Below are positions 17,943 through 29,592 of a stretch of 64,000 bases of DNA, piece after piece (the stretch's first letter is position 1; each line of letters opens with the position of its first letter). Origin of the DNA: Rhodospirillaceae bacterium (GTDB taxonomy: Bacteria > Pseudomonadota > Alphaproteobacteria > Bin65); NCBI GenBank assembly GCA_028819475.1, contig JAPPLJ010000050.1, positions 124,001 to 188,000 on the forward strand. Reading direction: 5' to 3'. Both the position numbers and the translations under genes were made by a program. The notes below the pieces were generated by a model, which made no database searches, had not been told where the DNA came from, and saw only the letters and a list, made by a program, of their open reading frames with translations.

Positions 17943-19457
17943 ATGTCCGACAATCTCTACGCGCTGATCGCGGCGCAGTTTCCGGCAGATCCTGCCGCCG
18001 TGTTTCTGGACGTCGAGGGCGGGGCGCCGGTCCTGTATCGCGAAATCGACGGGCGGGCGGCCCGGATTGCCACGGCGCTCGCCGCACATGGCGCGATGGC
18101 GGGCGACCGCGTCGTTGCCCAGGTCGACAAGTCGCCGGACGCCGTGATGCTCTACCTGGCCTGCCTGCGCGCCGGGCTGGTCTTCGTGCCGCTGAACACG
18201 GCCTATACCGCGCCGGAAATCGCCTTTTTCCTTTCGGATGCCGAACCCGCCGTCTTCGTGTGCCGGGAATCGGATCGCGGGACGGCCGAAGCGCTGGCGC
18301 GCAAGGCCGGTGTAGGCGCCGTCCTGACTCTGGGCGACGGTTCGGGCACCCTTCACGAAGCCGCCGAAAGGGCGCGGCCCGCCGGACCGGCGGCGGTGCG
18401 CCGTGCCGACGATCTCGCGGCGATCCTCTACACCTCCGGCACGACCGGCCGGCCCAAGGGCGCGATGCTGACCCACGGCAACCTGGCGTCCAATGCCCTG
18501 GTTCTGCGGGACTATTGGGGCTTCACGGGCGGCGATGTGCTGCTGCACGCCCTGCCGATCTATCACGTACACGGCCTTTTCGTGGCGCTGCACTGCGCGT
18601 TGCTGAGCGGAGCACGGGTCATTTTCCAGAACGGATTCGCTGCGGAAAGTGCGATTGCCCGGTTGCCCGATGCAACGGTCATGATGGGCGTGCCGACCTA
18701 CTATACCCGCCTGCTCGATACGCCCGAATTCACCGCAGAGGCCGCCCGCAACGTCCGCCTGTTCATTTCCGGCTCGGCGCCCCTGCTGGAGGAGACTTTC
18801 GCCGGCTTCGAGAGCCGGACCGGCAAGCGGATTCTGGAGCGCTACGGCATGACGGAAGTCGGCATGGCGTGCAGCAATCCGCTCGACGGAGAGCGCGTCG
18901 CCGGCACGGTCGGCTTTGCGCTTCCGGGCGTGTCCGTCCGCATCGCCGACGAGGCCGGCCGCGAAGTGCCGCGGGGCGGCGTCGGCGTGCTGGAGATGAC
19001 CGGCCCGAACGTGTTTTCCGGTTACTGGCGCCTGCCGGACAGGACCGCGGAGGAGTTCCGGCCCGACGGATTTTTCGTTTCCGGCGACATGGCGACGATG
19101 GACGAAACCGGCCGGGTCGCCATCGTCGGCCGGGCGAAGGACCTGATAATTTCCGGCGGTTTGAACGTCTATCCCAAAGAGGTCGAGCAATGCCTTGATG
19201 CGCTTCCGGGCGTTCGCGAGTCCGCGGTGTTCGGCATCGCCCATCCGGATTTCGGCGAGGGCGTGACCGGAGCGGTGGTGCCCGACGGGTCGGCCGACCT
19301 GGATCCGGAAGCGCTCCTTGCCGGCCTGGCGGACACGCTGGCCAGGTTCAAGCAGCCGAAGCGGCTTTTCATCGTCGACGAACTGCCGCGCAACGCCATG
19401 GGCAAGGTCCAGAAGAATGCCCTGCGCGACCGGTATACGAACATCTACACCGGATAA
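17943..19457 (+). CDS. matB: Malonyl-CoA synthetase (MatB-like acyl-CoA ligase)
   Basis: The 504-residue AMP-forming ligase has the P-loop-like motif AAILYTSGTTGRPKGAMLTH, ALPIYHVHGLF, MMGVPTYYTRLL, ERYGMTEVGM and the hinge GRAKDLIISGGLNVYPKE. The final AMP-ligase lysine is in PRNAMGKVQKN. The pattern is very close to characterised MatB enzymes that activate malonate and methylmalonate. The frame is open upstream to 17679; the ATG at 17943 gives the usual MatB N-terminus, with ATG 17910 as alternative. It follows ccmI by 91 bp; no malonyl-CoA decarboxylase lies beside it. Confidence 0.88.
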   Translation: MSDNLYALIAAQFPADPAAVFLDVEGGAPVLYREIDGRAARIATALAAHGAMAGDRVVAQVDKSPDAVMLYLACLRAGLVFVPLNTAYTAPEIAFFLSDAEPAVFVCRESDRGTAEALARKAGVGAVLTLGDGSGTLHEAAERARPAGPAAVRRADDLAAILYTSGTTGRPKGAMLTHGNLASNALVLRDYWGFTGGDVLLHALPIYHVHGLFVALHCALLSGARVIFQNGFAAESAIARLPDATVMMGVPTYYTRLLDTPEFTAEAARNVRLFISGSAPLLEETFAGFESRTGKRILERYGMTEVGMACSNPLDGERVAGTVGFALPGVSVRIADEAGREVPRGGVGVLEMTGPNVFSGYWRLPDRTAEEFRPDGFFVSGDMATMDETGRVAIVGRAKDLIISGGLNVYPKEVEQCLDALPGVRESAVFGIAHPDFGEGVTGAVVPDGSADLDPEALLAGLADTLARFKQPKRLFIVDELPRNAMGKVQKNALRDRYTNIYTG

Positions 19458-19535
19458 CCGGACCGGGCATTGACGGCCCGCGGTCGTCGCGTCTCTATAG
19501 GCCGAACGAGGAAACGCAAGGGCAGGGAAAGACCG

Positions 19536-20399
19536 ATGCGCAATCTGCAGGAAGACAACATCACCGAAGCCGTGCTCCAGACCATGGAGGGGACCGAGGA
19601 CCCGCGGCTCAAGGAGATCATGACCAGCCTGGTCAAGCATATGCACGCCTTTGCCCGGGAAGTGGGCTTGCAGCAGGACGAGTGGATGCGGGGCATCCAG
19701 TATCTTTACGATGCCGGCAAGATTTCGACGCCGGAGCGCAACGAGTTCATTCTGACTTCCGATATTCTCGGCCTGTCGTCGCTGGTCGACATGATCAAGG
19801 GCCGCGGCGTGACCAGCGGGACGGAATACAGCGCGCTCGGCCCGTTCTTCGTCGGCGGCGCGCCGGAAGTCCCGCTCAAAGGCAATCTCGCCGGCGACGA
19901 CCCCGGCACGGAGGTTGTGCTGACCGGCCGCGTGCTCAACGAACAGTCCGAACCGGTCGAAGGCGCGCGCCTCGATTTCTGGCAGACCCAGTCGAACGGC
20001 CTGTACGACGTGCAGGAGAGCCATGAGGGGGCGGTGCCCAACCTGCGCTGCCACCAGTTCACCGGAGCGGACGGCCGATACGGCGTGCGCACGGTGAAAC
20101 CGGTGTCCTACACCGTGCCGGACGACGGACCGGCCGGCGAGATCCTGCGCGCGACCTCGCGCACCGCCTGGCGGCCGGCGCACTATCATATCTGGATCAA
20201 CGCCGACGGCTATCTCCCGCTGGTGACGGAACTGTTCCCCGGCGAAGACGACTGGATCGACCGCGACGCCGTGTTCGCCGTGCGCGATTCCCTGCGGGTG
20301 GATTTCGACGAGACCGCCGATGCGGAGGAGGCGAGCGCCTACGGCGTGACCGCGCCTTACCAGAAGGTCGAATACGACTTCGTGCTGGTTGCCAATTGA
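19536..20399 (+). CDS. Intradiol ring-cleavage dioxygenase (catechol/hydroxyquinol 1,2-dioxygenase-like)
   Basis: The 287-residue protein has the intradiol dioxygenase N-terminal helical domain and a catalytic beta-sandwich. Iron ligands are recognisable: Tyr in NGLYDVQ, Tyr in KPVSYTVPDDGP, and both His in RPAHYHIWI. It would open aromatic diols between the hydroxyls in a beta-ketoadipate-type route. No other ring-degradation gene is in the window, so the substrate (catechol, hydroxyquinol or other) is open. The ATG at 19536 follows AGGGAAAG; an upstream in-frame start at 19470 lacks family similarity. Confidence 0.87.
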   Translation: MRNLQEDNITEAVLQTMEGTEDPRLKEIMTSLVKHMHAFAREVGLQQDEWMRGIQYLYDAGKISTPERNEFILTSDILGLSSLVDMIKGRGVTSGTEYSALGPFFVGGAPEVPLKGNLAGDDPGTEVVLTGRVLNEQSEPVEGARLDFWQTQSNGLYDVQESHEGAVPNLRCHQFTGADGRYGVRTVKPVSYTVPDDGPAGEILRATSRTAWRPAHYHIWINADGYLPLVTELFPGEDDWIDRDAVFAVRDSLRVDFDETADAEEASAYGVTAPYQKVEYDFVLVAN

Positions 20400-20424
20400 G
20401 TTTCGGTATTGCGGCCCGAGCGGC

Positions 20425-22062
20425 TCAGCCGGCCGGATCGCCGCCCGTTCTGTCCCGGTAGGCGTCGAACGCTTCCGGCGTGTCGAGGTCGCGTAGCACG
20501 GCGTCGTCGTCCATTTCCACGGTCACGACCTGGCCGGCATGCTCCTGCAGGATGTCCCGCCCGCCGGTGTCGCCGCCCAGGCTCGCCAGGTCGTCGGCGA
20601 AGCGCCGGTCCCACAGCACCGGATTCCCGCGTTGCCCGCCGCTGGCGGCGGCAACGATGGTGCGGCCGGCCTGCGGATCGTAGTTGGCGATAAGGGCATC
20701 CAGCATGGCCGGCGCGATGTCCGGCATGTCGCCAAGACAAACGATGGCGGCGTCCGGCGGGTCCGGCGTTTCGAATACCGCCCGCGCGCCTGCGGCGACC
20801 GACGAGCCCATGCCTGACGGATAGTCCGGATTGTCGGCGAAGGCGCAATCCAGGCCCGAGAGCGCATCGCGCACCCGGCCGGCTTCGTGGCCGGTCACGA
20901 CGATCAGGCGGCGGGTTGCGGCGCTGCGGACCGCTGCCGCCACCCGCCGGATCATCGGCTCGCCGCCGACCGGCTCCAGCAGCTTGTTGCGTGCGCCCAT
21001 CCGCGTCGATTGCCCGGCCGCCAGCAGGATGGCGTCGACGACCGGTTCGGGTTTCTGCGCGCCCGGCGGCTCGCGGTCGCGCAGCATGGGCCGGGAGCGG
21101 ATTTCCTTGAGCAGGCCGCCGACGCCGAAACCGGCGATGGTCTCCGCATCGACCCGAAGGCCGGCGGCGAGCCGTTCGAGCAGCCAGTCGGAGCCCTGTT
21201 CCCGGGGCGAGCGCGCCGAGCCCGGCATGGCTACGACGGTCGCTTCGCCAATCCGCGCCAGCAGGGTGAGATTGCCGGGATCGACCGGCAGACCGAAATG
21301 CTCGACGGTTCCGCCGGCTGCGACGATGGCTGCGGGGACGACGTCGCGCCGGTCCGCGATGGCCGATGCGCCGATCACGGCAATCAGGTCGGCAGCCGCG
21401 GCCACCTGTGCCAGAGCATCGGCAAGAGCGTCTTCGCGGTGTTCCGTCGTTCGGACATGGGTCACGGCCGCGCCGACCCGGGCGAGGCGTTCGCGGGTCG
21501 AACGCTCGGTCTTTGCCAGCAGCCCGGCGGTCGTGTGGGGCAATCGTGTCTGGATCAGCGCTGCGGTCTGCGGGCGGTATGCGGCAACCGATACCGTACC
21601 CGCGGCGGCGCCGGCGACCCGTTCGACGCTTGCGGCCGGCGCGCCGAAGGTGATGATCTTGACGGTCGCGATGAGCTGGTCGCGAACCACCGGCGATAAT
21701 GCCGGCAGAGTCGCCAGGGTGAGCGATTCCGCGATCCGGTTGGCTGCACTGACGCCGGCGGCATCGATCAGGGCCAGGCCGGCATGCCGGGCATAGAGGT
21801 TGCAGCGGCCGTTCGCGGCCGGCCCGGCGCGCAAACTGTCGGACGCGAGAGCGGCGGCGATGCGCGCGGCGGCATCGTTTTCGTCCAGATCGTCCGGGTC
21901 CAGGCGGGCAACCGCAATTCTGTCGAAGCCGGCGCCTGCAATGGCGGCGAGGTCGTCTTTCGTCAGCCTCCGACCCTTGGCGAGGCGGCCGGCAGCCGTC
22001 CTGACGGCGTGGGCGAGAATGGCGCCTTCGGCCTCCTGTATCGGAACGGAACCGAATTCCAT
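20425..22062 (-). CDS. Molybdopterin-binding domain / MobA-like nucleotidyltransferase fusion
   Basis: The 545-residue protein joins two units. Residues about 1-340 resemble MoeA/MoaB-type molybdopterin-binding proteins (GAILAHAVRTA, ADLIAVIGASAIADRRDV). Residues about 350-540 are a MobA/MocA-type transferase (VDAILLAAGQSTRMGARNK, PDYPSGMGSSVA, LGDMPDIAP). MocA adds CMP to molybdopterin for xanthine-dehydrogenase-family enzymes, which fits its place at the 3' end of the cox-type operon. It lies 8 bp after the xdhC-like gene. Confidence 0.85.
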   Translation of the reverse strand: MEFGSVPIQEAEGAILAHAVRTAAGRLAKGRRLTKDDLAAIAGAGFDRIAVARLDPDDLDENDAAARIAAALASDSLRAGPAANGRCNLYARHAGLALIDAAGVSAANRIAESLTLATLPALSPVVRDQLIATVKIITFGAPAASVERVAGAAAGTVSVAAYRPQTAALIQTRLPHTTAGLLAKTERSTRERLARVGAAVTHVRTTEHREDALADALAQVAAAADLIAVIGASAIADRRDVVPAAIVAAGGTVEHFGLPVDPGNLTLLARIGEATVVAMPGSARSPREQGSDWLLERLAAGLRVDAETIAGFGVGGLLKEIRSRPMLRDREPPGAQKPEPVVDAILLAAGQSTRMGARNKLLEPVGGEPMIRRVAAAVRSAATRRLIVVTGHEAGRVRDALSGLDCAFADNPDYPSGMGSSVAAGARAVFETPDPPDAAIVCLGDMPDIAPAMLDALIANYDPQAGRTIVAAASGGQRGNPVLWDRRFADDLASLGGDTGGRDILQEHAGQVVTVEMDDDAVLRDLDTPEAFDAYRDRTGGDPAG

Positions 22063-22070
22063 CGTTCCGG

Positions 22071-22781
22071 TCAGGCGGCTTTCGCCTGCGGTCTGCGGAG
22101 CGTTGCCGTGATTTCGCCCATGATCGCGAGCGCAATTTCGGCCGGCGACGTTGCGCCGATGTCGAGGCCGATCGGCCCGCGAATGCGGGCGATCTCATCG
22201 CTGCCGAAACCCGCCTGCTGCAGCCGCTGGACCCGCGAGGCATGGGTCCGGCGCGAACCCAGGGAGCCGATATAGAAACAATGGGAACGCAAGGCGCTGT
22301 GCAGGGCCGGATCGTCGAGTTTCGGGTCGTGGGTGAGGGTAACAATCGCGGTGCGCGCGTCGGGCTTCAGCGCCGCCAGGGCCTCGTCGGGCCAGTCGTC
22401 GGTCAGGACGACACCCGGAAACCGGTCTGCGGTGGCGAATGAACCCCGGGGATCGATGACCGTCACGGCATAGCCGGCAAGCGCGGCAATCGGCGCCAGC
22501 GACTGCGCGATATGGACGGCGCCGACGATCAGGAGCCGCAGCGGCGGGTTGAAGACATGCAGAAACAGGCGGCGGCCGTCGTTTGTCTCGATCGTCCGGC
22601 TCCTGTCGTCGCGCTGCGCGGTGTCGGCGGCGGCGAGCAGGGTTTCGTCGACGCGCACCGGCCCGGCGGCGGATCCGCCCTCGATCCAGGTCTTTTCGCC
22701 GGACGCCAGATCCGTCGCAACGACAACCGGGCGGTGCCCGGCCTTCGCGGCCGCGAGCCTGTCGATCAGGTTCCGGTCCAT
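22071..22781 (-). CDS. XdhC-family protein, C-terminal Rossmann domain part
   Basis: The 236-residue protein contains the XdhC Rossmann fold (RLLIVGAVHIAQSLAPIAAL) and the C-terminal motif YIGSLGSRRTHASRVQRL. XdhC inserts sulfurated molybdenum cofactor into xanthine-dehydrogenase-family enzymes. In many bacteria the two XdhC domains are one protein; here the N-terminal CoxI-type domain is encoded immediately upstream as a separate gene with no gap (22781/22782). Confidence 0.87.
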   Translation of the reverse strand: MDRNLIDRLAAAKAGHRPVVVATDLASGEKTWIEGGSAAGPVRVDETLLAAADTAQRDDRSRTIETNDGRRLFLHVFNPPLRLLIVGAVHIAQSLAPIAALAGYAVTVIDPRGSFATADRFPGVVLTDDWPDEALAALKPDARTAIVTLTHDPKLDDPALHSALRSHCFYIGSLGSRRTHASRVQRLQQAGFGSDEIARIRGPIGLDIGATSPAEIALAIMGEITATLRRPQAKAA

Positions 22782-23126
22782 CTAGTCGAGCCGTTCGACA
22801 AACACTTCGACCCGGCCGCCGCAGGCTAGGCCGACCGCCCAGGCGTCCTCGTCCGCAACGCCGAATTCGAGCAGCCGGGGCGCGCCGCTGCGGATGACGT
22901 CCTGAGCCTCGGCGACCACCGCGCCTTCGATGCAGCCGCCCGAAACGGAGCCGATCATTTCCTGCGCGCCGCTGACCGCGAGCTGGCTGCCGACCGGACG
23001 GGGCGACGATCCCCAGGTGTTGACGACCGTGGCTATGGCCACGTCCTTGCCGGCATCCCGCCACGCCGCCGCCCGGCGCAACACCTCGTCGCTCGACAGC
23101 GTCAGGGTCTCAGCATCGGCAGCCAT
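22782..23126 (-). CDS. XdhC/CoxI N-terminal domain protein
   Basis: The 114-residue protein matches the XdhC_CoxI domain: ATVVNTWGSSPRPVGSQLAV, GSVSGGCIEGAVV and GLACGGRVEVFVE, including the two conserved cysteine motifs. It acts with the adjacent XdhC C-terminal protein in molybdenum-cofactor insertion. Its start overlaps the 3' end of the coxE-like gene by 25 bp, consistent with one transcript. Confidence 0.87.
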   Translation of the reverse strand: MAADAETLTLSSDEVLRRAAAWRDAGKDVAIATVVNTWGSSPRPVGSQLAVSGAQEMIGSVSGGCIEGAVVAEAQDVIRSGAPRLLEFGVADEDAWAVGLACGGRVEVFVERLD

Positions 23127-24361
23127 CGGGTCACGCTCCTGTCCTGCCGGGCTCCGGGCTGGGCAAACGCCGCGCTCAACTGCTCCAGGCTCTCCAGATT
23201 GTGCACGGTACGGAAGTCGTCAACATGGGGCAACATGGCCCGGATGCCGGCCGACTTGGGCTCGAACCCCTCGTAACGCAGCAGGGGATTGAGCCAGATC
23301 AGCCGGCGGCAACTGCGGTGCAGCCGGTCCATTTCCCGCTCCAGCCCGGCGCCGCCATCCCGGTCCAGCCCGTCCGTAATCAGGAGCGCCATGGCGCCCT
23401 GACCGAGGGTCCGGCGCGACCACAGTCGATTGAATTCGCCGAGTGTCTGGCCGATGCGCGTGCCGCCGTCCCAGTCCTCGGCGACCTGGCCGATCTTGTC
23501 GAGCGCTTCGTCGACATCCTTGTAGCGCAGATACCGCGTGACGTTTGTCAACCTCGTGCCGAACAGGAATGTGTGCACGCGGTCCCGGTCGTTGGTGACG
23601 GCGTGCAGGAAGTGCAACAGCATGCGCGAATAGCGGCTCATCGAACCGGAGATATCGCACAGGACCACGAGCGGCGGCCGCCGTGTCTTGCGCCGCCTGC
23701 GCGCGAGCAGGATTGTGTCTCCGCCGCTGCGCACGCTGCGCCGCAATATCCGGCGCATGTCGATACGCGGACCGGCCGGGTCGGACCGGTAGCGCCGCGT
23801 CGCCACCCGCTCCACCGGCAGGCGCATCCGGGCCAGCGCCCGTTTCGCGGCATCGATTTCGGCTTGCGACATCTTCTCGAAATCGCGGCTCTTCAGGACC
23901 TCGCGGTCGGTCCAGGTCATCACGGCGTCCAGTTCGACCCGCTCCTGCTCCGGCGCTTGTCCCGCCGCTTCCGCGAGACCCTTCAGCGCTTCCGCGAGCC
24001 GCCGCGACATCTCCTCCCGTTCCTCGTCCGCCGGCGCTTCCGTTGTCGGCAGGATGACGGACATCAACCGCTCCAGCAGCCGCGGATTGCGCCAGAAGAC
24101 GTGGAAGGCCTGGTCGAACAGGTCGCGCTGGTCGCGGCGGTTCACGAAGACCGCGTGGAGCGTCCAGTAGAAGTCGTCGCGGGTGCCGATACCGACCGCC
24201 TCGGCCGCCTCGACCGCCCGGATCACCTGGCCGGGGCCGACCGGCAGGCCGGCGGCGCGCAGCACCCGGGCGAAGTGCATGATATTTTCCGGCAGGCGGC
24301 CGCCGCCCGGGTCGCCGCCGCGGCGGGACCGTTCCGGGTCGGGCGGGGTATCGAACGGCAT
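23102..24361 (-). CDS. coxE: CoxE-like VWA-domain protein
   Basis: The 419-residue protein has a C-terminal von Willebrand A domain with the MIDAS signature LCDISGSMSRYS, preceded by the arginine-rich region common in CoxE (RRSVRSGGDTILLARRRR). CoxE and the CoxD ATPase help assemble the metal site of CO-dehydrogenase-family enzymes. It lies 27 bp downstream of coxD. Confidence 0.88.
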   Translation of the reverse strand: MPFDTPPDPERSRRGGDPGGGRLPENIMHFARVLRAAGLPVGPGQVIRAVEAAEAVGIGTRDDFYWTLHAVFVNRRDQRDLFDQAFHVFWRNPRLLERLMSVILPTTEAPADEEREEMSRRLAEALKGLAEAAGQAPEQERVELDAVMTWTDREVLKSRDFEKMSQAEIDAAKRALARMRLPVERVATRRYRSDPAGPRIDMRRILRRSVRSGGDTILLARRRRKTRRPPLVVLCDISGSMSRYSRMLLHFLHAVTNDRDRVHTFLFGTRLTNVTRYLRYKDVDEALDKIGQVAEDWDGGTRIGQTLGEFNRLWSRRTLGQGAMALLITDGLDRDGGAGLEREMDRLHRSCRRLIWLNPLLRYEGFEPKSAGIRAMLPHVDDFRTVHNLESLEQLSAAFAQPGARQDRSVTRWLPMLRP

Positions 24362-24388
24362 GGCGGCGTCCGGTCCGGTCTCGCTGCC

Positions 24389-25342
24389 CTAGGACCCGCG
24401 CACCCGGTTGAGGGAGGCCTCGGTGCGAATCTCGTCGAGGATTCGCATGGCTTCGCTGCCGCGGATGCGTTCGATATCGTCCTGGTACTTGAGCAGCGTG
24501 CCGAGCGTGGCGTTGAGCGTATCCGGCTCCAGGGCGACGACGTCGAGCTGGGCCAAGGCCTGGGCCCAGTCGATGGATTCGGCGACGCCGGGCAGCTTGA
24601 AAAGGTCGACATCGCGCAATTTCTGAATGAAGGCGACGACATCGCGGCGCAGCGCCTCGCCGGCTTCCGGGGCCTTCTTGCCGAGGATTTCCAGTTCGCG
24701 CTCGGCGTTGGGGTAGTCGACCCAATAGTAGAAGCAGCGTCGCTTCAGGGCGTCGTGGATTTCCCGCGTCCGGTTCGAGGTAATGACGACGACGGGCGGC
24801 GTATCGGCGCCGAAGACGCCGATTTCCGGCACGGTGATCTGGAAGTCCGACAGCACCTCCAGCAGGAAGGCCTCGAAGGGTTCGTCGGTCCGGTCCAGCT
24901 CGTCGATCAGCAGCACTGGCGGACCGCTCTCTCGCGGCTCCAACGCCTGGAGCAGGGGGCGCTTGATCAGGAATTCCTCGGAAAACACGTCCCGGGTGAG
25001 GGCCGCCCGCCCGGTCCGGCCGCCGGCATCGCCGGTTGCTTCGGCCAGCCGGATCTCGATCATCTGCCGGGCATAGTTCCACTCGTAGACCGCGCTCGAA
25101 ACGTCCAGCCCCTCGTAACATTGCAACCGGATCAGGTCGCGGCCGAGGCACCCTGCCAGCACCTTGGCGATTTCCGTCTTGCCGACGCCGGCCTCGCCCT
25201 CCAGGAACAGCGGCCGGCCGAGCTTCAGCGCCAGATAGAGGGCCGTCGCCAGCGACCGGTCGGCGACATAGGCGCCGGCGGCGAGCAATTTCTCGGTTGC
25301 GTCGACGGAATCGGGCAGGGCGGTTATTTTTGACATGCTCAT
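24389..25342 (-). CDS. coxD: CoxD-like MoxR-family AAA+ ATPase
   Basis: This is a 317-residue AAA+ ATPase with Walker A GEAGVGKTEIAK, Walker B VLLIDELDRTDEPFEAFLLE, and sensor-1 region VVVITSNRTREIHDALKRRC, typical of MoxR/CoxD. It acts with CoxE in maturation of the molybdenum hydroxylase encoded upstream. The frame extends to 25432, but ATG 25342 (or 25336) gives the usual N-terminus. Confidence 0.9.
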   Translation of the reverse strand: MSMSKITALPDSVDATEKLLAAGAYVADRSLATALYLALKLGRPLFLEGEAGVGKTEIAKVLAGCLGRDLIRLQCYEGLDVSSAVYEWNYARQMIEIRLAEATGDAGGRTGRAALTRDVFSEEFLIKRPLLQALEPRESGPPVLLIDELDRTDEPFEAFLLEVLSDFQITVPEIGVFGADTPPVVVITSNRTREIHDALKRRCFYYWVDYPNAERELEILGKKAPEAGEALRRDVVAFIQKLRDVDLFKLPGVAESIDWAQALAQLDVVALEPDTLNATLGTLLKYQDDIERIRGSEAMRILDEIRTEASLNRVRGS

Positions 25343-25624
25343 TCCAGAACGGAACACGGTCGGCAGCCCGTCTTGCTGCCACGAAATTTGAGCATTCGTT
25401 CGGGAGAGACGGGAGATGTTCGGGTGGCGCACACTTCGGCGCGGAGGTTTCGACTCCCGCCTCCCCCGGTAACGAGCCTGTCTCCGGCACTTGAGCCGCC
25501 GATCAAGGTCCGTACCGTTCGGTCAACGCATGCCCGATACGGTGTTTTCTCCCGAAAAACAAGAAGTAAGAGCAGCCGTTTCACCCTCCCCGTGAATGGG
25601 GAGGGTGCTGCGGGCAAAGGCAGG
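25343..25624. other. Spacer between coxM and coxD with no gene seen
   Basis: About 280 bp without a supported gene. It holds the 10-bp hairpin near its right end and a short T-arm-like sequence (GAGGTTTCGACTCCCGCCTC, about 25444-25463) that does not fold into a full tRNA by eye. The spacer could contain a separate promoter for coxDE and the maturation genes. Confidence 0.5.
25582..25607. repeat. Perfect 10-bp inverted repeat between coxM and coxD
   Basis: CACCCTCCCC (25582-25591) and GGGGAGGGTG (25598-25607) enclose a 6-nt loop. It lies 17 bp past the coxM stop. There is no T-run on the minus strand, so it is more likely an mRNA-stabilising or processing hairpin or REP-like unit than a factor-independent terminator. 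Confidence 0.6.
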
Positions 25625-26419
25625 CTACCCCGCCTTCGCCACGGCGCGCTTGGCCATCACCGTGACGAGATGGGCGCGGTATTCGGCGCTGGCGTGGATG
25701 TCCTCGTTGAGGCCGTCGGCGGAGATGCCGATGCCCGCCACCGCGTCGGCCGACCAGTTCGCGGCGAGGGCGGCTTCCATCTCCGCAACCCGGAACACGC
25801 ACGGGCCGGCGCCGGTCACCGCAACCCGGACGCCGTCTGCCGCCTGGGCGACAAACACGCCGACGATGGCGTAGCGCGAGGCCGGGTTCGGGAATTTCAT
25901 GTAGGCGGCCTTGCCGGCCCTCGGGAACGATACCGACGTGACGATCTCGTCCTGCCCCAGCGCCGTCTCGAACAGGCTGGTGAAGAAGTCGTCCGCCGCG
26001 ATGTTCCGCTTGTTGGTCTGCACGGTGGCACCGAGGCCGACAAGAGCGGCCGGATAATCCGCGGCCGGATCGTTGTTGGCGATCGAGCCGCCGATCGTCC
26101 CGCGGTTGCGCACCTGCGGGTCGCCGATGTGGCTCGCCAGGTCGGCCAGGGCCGGGATGGCCGCCGCGACGTCCGCGGATGCGGCGACCGCGGCGTGCCG
26201 GGCCAGGGCGCCGACGGTCACGCCGTTACCGTCGACCGCAATGCCGTCCAGGCCGCCGACGCCGTTCAGGTCGACGACGGTCGTCGGTGCGGCGAGCCTC
26301 TGCTTGAGCGTCGGGATATACGTCATCCCGCCGGCGAGCAGCTTTGCCTCGTCGTCTGCGCCGACAATGCCGGCGGCTTCATCGACGCTGCCGGCCTTCT
26401 TGTACTCGAAATTGTACAT
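25625..26419 (-). CDS. coxM: Cox-type molybdenum hydroxylase, FAD-binding medium subunit
   Basis: The 264-residue protein has the medium-subunit N-terminus MYNFEYKKAGSVDEAAGIV and the FAD motifs LLAGGMTYIPTLKQRL and RNRGTIGGSIANNDPAADYP. It passes electrons from the iron-sulfur subunit to the acceptor. The gene order S-L-M is the one usually seen with form II (BMS-type) enzymes rather than the M-S-L order of true CO dehydrogenases. Confidence 0.9.
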   Translation of the reverse strand: MYNFEYKKAGSVDEAAGIVGADDEAKLLAGGMTYIPTLKQRLAAPTTVVDLNGVGGLDGIAVDGNGVTVGALARHAAVAASADVAAAIPALADLASHIGDPQVRNRGTIGGSIANNDPAADYPAALVGLGATVQTNKRNIAADDFFTSLFETALGQDEIVTSVSFPRAGKAAYMKFPNPASRYAIVGVFVAQAADGVRVAVTGAGPCVFRVAEMEAALAANWSADAVAGIGISADGLNEDIHASAEYRAHLVTVMAKRAVAKAG

Positions 26420-26506
26420 GGATTGGTTCCTTCCTGCCCGGGTGAGGGCCCGATGCGTTCCGAATTTTCCGTTCCGATTCGATGAATTCAGCCTGTCCCG
26501 CCGCGT

Positions 26507-28864
<2,358 letters not shown>

Positions 28865-28951
28865 GAATTCCTCACTGCGCTCGAATTGGTCCTGTCCATT
28901 CTGGGACGATCCGGATTGCGTCGGTTCGCGTCTGGAACGATCCGGCGGGCG

Positions 28952-29422
28952 CTAGCCGCGCATCGCCCGGGCGCCGGCGTCGATGGACTTGACGATATTG
29001 TGGTAGCCGGTACAGCGGCACAGATTGCCTTCCAGCCACTCGCGGATATCCCGTTCGCTGGGATCCGGGTTGTTCTTCACCAGGTCGAGCGCGCTCATGA
29101 TCATGCCCGGCGTGCAGAAACCGCACTGCAAGCCGTGATTTTCGTGGAACGCCTGCTGCATCGGGTGCAGCGTGTCGCCGTCGGCAACGCCCTCGATCGT
29201 CTTGACCTCCGCGCCTTCGGCCTGGACCGCCAGCAACGTGCAGGCCTTGACCGATTCGCCGTCGACATGGACGACGCAAGCGCCGCACTGGCTGGTGTCG
29301 CAGCCGACATGGGTGCCGGTGAGACCCAGCTGTTCGCGCAGCATCTGCACCAGCAGGGTGCGCGGCTCGACGTCGGCGGAAACGGCCTCGCCGTTAACCG
29401 TCAACGAGACAGATACAGTCAT
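28952..29422 (-). CDS. coxS: Cox-type molybdenum hydroxylase, 2Fe-2S small subunit
   Basis: The 156-residue protein has two [2Fe-2S] sets: [20 protein letters not shown] with a later Cys, and CGFCTPGM with [13 protein letters not shown]. It opens the minus-strand operon S-L-M-D-E-XdhC(N)-XdhC(C)-MocA. The region upstream (29423-29592) would hold the operon promoter; no clear -35/-10 pair was picked out. Confidence 0.92.
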   Translation of the reverse strand: MTVSVSLTVNGEAVSADVEPRTLLVQMLREQLGLTGTHVGCDTSQCGACVVHVDGESVKACTLLAVQAEGAEVKTIEGVADGDTLHPMQQAFHENHGLQCGFCTPGMIMSALDLVKNNPDPSERDIREWLEGNLCRCTGYHNIVKSIDAGARAMRG

Positions 29423-29592
29423 GAAGCGCTTCTCCCAGAAACACGTTTCACAGATTTCACCGCGGGGTGCGGACAGGCGCTTTCCGGCGCCTGCCCCGTC
29501 GGCCGCCGTGGACCACTGGCATTAGTCTATTGCGGGGGCGGGTAGCGTCAAGCCGCGAATGGCGGGAAACGCCGCGGCAAAGCTTGCCCCTT

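Noticed and set aside
17511..20189. An 892-codon minus-strand frame opposite ccmI, matB and the dioxygenase gene
   Set aside because: Antisense to genes with clear motifs; no domain of its own.
25385..25475. Possible tRNA or tmRNA fragment (T-arm-like GAGGTTTCGACTCCCGCCTC)
   Set aside because: Only a T-arm-like piece is present; no acceptor stem partner, D-arm or anticodon arm could be folded by eye, and there is no CCA.
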